From positions 1 through 64,000 of the forward strand of contig JARHXX010000016.1 of NCBI GenBank assembly GCA_029269125.1: a DNA stretch of 64,000 nt. The letters run 5' to 3'. This document shows, one piece after another, positions 61,243 through 64,000 of the stretch (position 1 is its first letter; each line of letters opens with the position of its first letter). The notes beneath the pieces were generated by a model, which saw only the letters and a program-made list of their open reading frames with translations, did no database searches and was not told where the DNA came from. The translations under genes and the position numbers were made by a program. The DNA comes from Kiritimatiellaeota bacterium B1221. GTDB lineage: Bacteria > Verrucomicrobiota > Kiritimatiellia > SS1-B-03-39 > UBA6053.

Positions 61243-63279
61243 ATGCCCCCCATCCTCGATTTCACAGCTTTAAAAGATTATTTCCGGGAGAGCATTCCGG
61301 ATTTCACGCTCTCGCGTGAGCCCACCCACCAAAGCAAATCCACTCACACCACCACGGTTTTTTCCGGGAAGCGGGATGAATGGATTGCCTATTTAAAAAC
61401 CCCCTGGGATCAACGTCGTACGCACGCGCTGCACTTGGATATTGAGCTTGAGGCCGCCACCAAGAAAATTCAGTTCCATTCAAAAAATTCCGAATCCGTA
61501 CAGTGGGCGAAAATGATAAACAACGGGATGGGGTTGATCCGGAAACGTTTGGCAAACTCGCCGGTAGCCAACCAAATTCTCGATGAATTGTTTTTTGAAA
61601 ATAAAAGCAATTTCTCCACCAAGTTACATGTGCATGCCACCTATCCACTCCCCAGTTTAGGGACACGGGAAATCCGTTTTGATGATAACTTCAATCCGAT
61701 CGAAACCGATATTGTCCTTCGCTCCACCACCCTGCGGTACGTAAAACATCAATGGGATACAATGGCCAAAGATGCCAGCGATATCCAAAAACTGGGAATC
61801 CTTTGGCCCATCATGCGTCGCATCATTTCTCAATTGGGATATTCCAGCTATCCACGTGACCGCTTTCGCGACCGCATTGTACTCACCACCAAAGTGAGCT
61901 TCATTACCATTCAACTGCTGTTTGATGGTAAGGAGAAAGGAAAACTCAAACCGAATGAGGCAGGGGATCTCTATATGGATTTTGTGGCCAAGCGGGATAA
62001 TTTGAAGAAAAAGCATCTTTACTTGCGGAGCAGTTATTTCCGCATGCTCAACGATATGAGTTTTCTGACCAAAGAAAAGAATTTCGATGCGTTCAGAGAC
62101 GTCAGCGAGGTGGTGATGCGGGATTATCTCGACCAACGTTATCTCCGCATCAGTTTAGCCGGAGTCATGCCCGGCATGCTGGAGTGGACGGCTCCCATGG
62201 ATTTCAACTGGGTGAAAAAACGGAAAGTGGAAACCCCCTCTCCCAAAAAAGGACGCTACGGTATTCTGGATCTGGAGGATTACAAAGCCTGGAAAAAAAT
62301 ACATCCCCATCTCAACGATATTGGGTTTGTGCTTTTGCGGCAACTCGGAATGGGGCAATTCGGGCGGGTGTATGAAGCGCTGAATTTGAAAAACAGCAAC
62401 ATCCCCGAGCATGTTGCCATCAAAGTGGATCGGGTACGCAAAGGGAAAAAACAGGAAGCGATTCAAGCCGTGGATACCATTATGGATATCAGTCGCGGAC
62501 TTTCCCAGTGTCCACACGTCATCCGTATTTATGATGCCGGCAAACTGAAACAGATCGACAGCACCTACCATATTCTACAGTTGGTCGATGGCGACACCCT
62601 GGACAATCTCATCGGCGTCACCGGCAATGAGCACGCCAGTGTATACCGCCCGCCGGTTCTCCGTACTTCGGTTCAAGATCTTAAACGCGAATACCTAAGA
62701 GTGGTTCAGTCGACTGAAGGGGAAAAATGGCGGCGTGAACGGATCTCTCTTCCCTTTACAGATCCCCTCAGCCTATCCCAGGCTTTGGATGTCATTACCA
62801 GCACCCTGCTCTGGCTGGAAGAGTGTCACGGACTGAACTTTGCCATCAACGACCTCAAAAACGGAAATCTCATGATCAGCCGGAATGGCCAGTTAAAAGG
62901 GATCGATCTCGACACCTACTCCCCTGTGCACGGACCGCTGGACAAACTCCCGGATTTTTTCTTTCTCGCCATCACCGTACTCCTCTTTGTCTTGCGGGTC
63001 ATCACCGGCGGACACGACGAAAATATCAAAGCCAGTGGGTTACTCAGCGACCCGGCGGCCTTGCAAAAACTGCTGAAAGAAAATTGGCGCTTCGGAGATT
63101 TGGAAAAACTTACCCACGGCCGGGTGCAAAACAACGAAGTCATCCATTGGATCATGCACCTTATCGAGAAATCCCGTGACGGCAGCTTTGCACATGAACC
63201 TGAAATGTTCACCGCGAGTATCGATGAACTCATCCACATGAAACGCAGCTTGGTGAATGAAGAGATGGTGTTGGATTGA
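61243..63279 (+). CDS. Protein kinase-like protein with unknown N-terminal region
   Basis: A 678-residue protein. Residues about 360-640 form a Ser/Thr kinase-like domain: glycine loop LGMGQFGRVYEA (about 367-378), the ATP-binding Lys in VAIKVD (about 394), catalytic text INDLKNGNLMI (Asp about 537, Asn 542; HRD reads IND) and a metal Asp in GIDLDTY (about 555; DFG reads DLD). The key Lys, Asp, Asn and Asp remain, so activity is possible. Residues 1-355 are not recognised: basic, mostly helical-looking. No membrane helix is seen apart from FFFLAITVLLFVL inside the kinase lobe. It is a single-gene unit with 202 bp upstream. Confidence 0.8.
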   Translation: MPPILDFTALKDYFRESIPDFTLSREPTHQSKSTHTTTVFSGKRDEWIAYLKTPWDQRRTHALHLDIELEAATKKIQFHSKNSESVQWAKMINNGMGLIRKRLANSPVANQILDELFFENKSNFSTKLHVHATYPLPSLGTREIRFDDNFNPIETDIVLRSTTLRYVKHQWDTMAKDASDIQKLGILWPIMRRIISQLGYSSYPRDRFRDRIVLTTKVSFITIQLLFDGKEKGKLKPNEAGDLYMDFVAKRDNLKKKHLYLRSSYFRMLNDMSFLTKEKNFDAFRDVSEVVMRDYLDQRYLRISLAGVMPGMLEWTAPMDFNWVKKRKVETPSPKKGRYGILDLEDYKAWKKIHPHLNDIGFVLLRQLGMGQFGRVYEALNLKNSNIPEHVAIKVDRVRKGKKQEAIQAVDTIMDISRGLSQCPHVIRIYDAGKLKQIDSTYHILQLVDGDTLDNLIGVTGNEHASVYRPPVLRTSVQDLKREYLRVVQSTEGEKWRRERISLPFTDPLSLSQALDVITSTLLWLEECHGLNFAINDLKNGNLMISRNGQLKGIDLDTYSPVHGPLDKLPDFFFLAITVLLFVLRVITGGHDENIKASGLLSDPAALQKLLKENWRFGDLEKLTHGRVQNNEVIHWIMHLIEKSRDGSFAHEPEMFTASIDELIHMKRSLVNEEMVLD

Positions 63280-63331
63280 GAGAGCTGTAATCGAACGTCG
63301 AACATTCAACATTGAACGTTCCCTCCCCCTC

Positions 63332-64000
63332 TTACTCGCCGTCCCCGAATCCATAATTCTCGACCACGAAATCCAGATCTTTGTCTCCCCGGCCGGAGAG
63401 ATTCAGTAAAATACTTCCGTGTTTCATTTCTTTGGCTTTTTCCATGGCGAAAGCAACGGCATGTGCACTTTCCAACGCACAAATAATGCCTTCCTGCCGA
63501 CTCAAGGTAAAAAATGCGTTGATGCAGGCCTGGTCGTCAGCCGTCGCATATTGCACCCGACCCGTATCTTTGAGGTGACAATGCTCCGGACCCGTACCCG
63601 GATAATCGAGTCCACTCGCCACTGAATACACCGGCGAAGGTTCACCTTTTTCATCCCGCAACAAATAACACTTAAAGCCGTGAATCACCCCCGGCATGCC
63701 ATAGGTCATGGTGGCTGCATGATCCCCCGTTTCGGGGCCGCGCCCCAAAGGTTCAACCCCCCAGATTTCACAGGAATCATTCAAAAATGCCGAGAAAATT
63801 CCCATGGCATTGCTGCCGCCCCCCACGCAGGCACATACCACATCCGGCATGCCACCGGTCATTTCGTGGAACTGTGCACGGGCTTCAATCCCCACCACAG
63901 ATTGGAAATCGCGCACCATCATCGGAAATGGATGCGGCCCCACCACCGAGCCAATACAATAAATCGTATTCTCCGGATCTTTCAAGTAAGATTCAAAAGC
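63332..64000 (-). CDS. trpB: Tryptophan synthase beta chain, 5' end outside the window
   Basis: The C-terminal part of TrpB (about 222 residues seen), running past the window edge. The PLP phosphate-binding loop [21 protein letters not shown], the [12 protein letters not shown] block and the C-terminal [10 protein letters not shown] are family signatures. The first residues in the window, AFESYLKDP, match the interior of the family, so the true start is beyond base 64000. It makes tryptophan from indole and serine with TrpA. A trpA gene is not next to its 3' end here. Confidence 0.93.
   Translation of the reverse strand, partial: AFESYLKDPENTIYCIGSVVGPHPFPMMVRDFQSVVGIEARAQFHEMTGGMPDVVCACVGGGSNAMGIFSAFLNDSCEIWGVEPLGRGPETGDHAATMTYGMPGVIHGFKCYLLRDEKGEPSPVYSVASGLDYPGTGPEHCHLKDTGRVQYATADDQACINAFFTLSRQEGIICALESAHAVAFAMEKAKEMKHGSILLNLSGRGDKDLDFVVENYGFGDGE

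Overview
The window reads as a contiguous, gene-dense chromosomal segment of a free-living Gram-negative bacterium. Lipoproteins, periplasmic adaptors, outer-membrane barrels and an Mla-type lipid system show a double envelope. Four things together point to the PVC superphylum: several sulfatases, a XylR-like AraC regulator, a NamZ-type (DUF1343) protein and a MoxR/DUF58/VWA (Bat) operon. Kiritimatiellota, Lentisphaerota or Verrucomicrobiota are the best guesses. This placement is inference from gene content; no rRNA or tRNA gene was seen.

Layout. 1-130: short GC-rich repeats. 228-7184: one operon for a MacAB-TolC-like efflux pump, ending in its own two-component system. 7248-19073: a long Tad/Flp-type pilus locus with two small pilins, three further prepilin-like proteins, CpaB, an FHA-CpaF fusion ATPase, TadB, TadC, a membrane FHA protein, a five-repeat PEGA lipoprotein and a rhomboid protease. 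No secretin, CpaE/TadZ or prepilin peptidase is encoded here. 19080-22297 (minus): an AddA/RecB-like helicase-nuclease coupled to a DUF2007 protein. 22458-25489: a 29-residue basic peptide, a lipoprotein, a thioredoxin-like protein, RuvA and a DUF1343 protein. 25542-30979 (minus): ThiD, ComEC and a hybrid histidine kinase. 31080-32375: an SDR enzyme, then a gene-free stretch with a perfect 34-bp palindrome and a decayed IS110 transposase. 32456-35541: a XylR-like regulator divergent from gmd and a GDP-fucose synthase gene. 35605-38517 (minus): two sulfatases and a small protein behind a good promoter. 38696-39865: an Omp85-type barrel. 39946-46773 (minus): the Bat operon (MoxR, DUF58, DUF4381, BatA, BatB, TPR, BatD) plus a secreted HAD phosphatase. 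46911-49501: a secreted sulfatase and a divergent LysR regulator. 49523-50724 (minus): a Gfo/Idh/MocA oxidoreductase with a small HTH-like protein. 50876-56039: an Mla-type lipid transport operon ending in a second Omp85 barrel and a lipoprotein. 56108-58785: a HAD hydrolase, a PrsW-family protease and a small outer-membrane protein. 58945-59650: seven copies of a 96-99 bp repeat with dimeric higher-order structure. 59688-64000: an alanine/sodium symporter, a kinase-like protein with an unknown N-terminal region, and the 3' part of a tryptophan synthase beta gene that runs off the window.

The most distinctive system is the Tad-like locus. Two FHA domains sit on its motor ATPase and on an inner-membrane protein, and all five pilin-like proteins share the same G|Q processing site. 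Other points of interest are the POTRA-less Omp85 barrel inside the lipid-transport operon, the dimeric tandem repeat array and the kinase-like protein.
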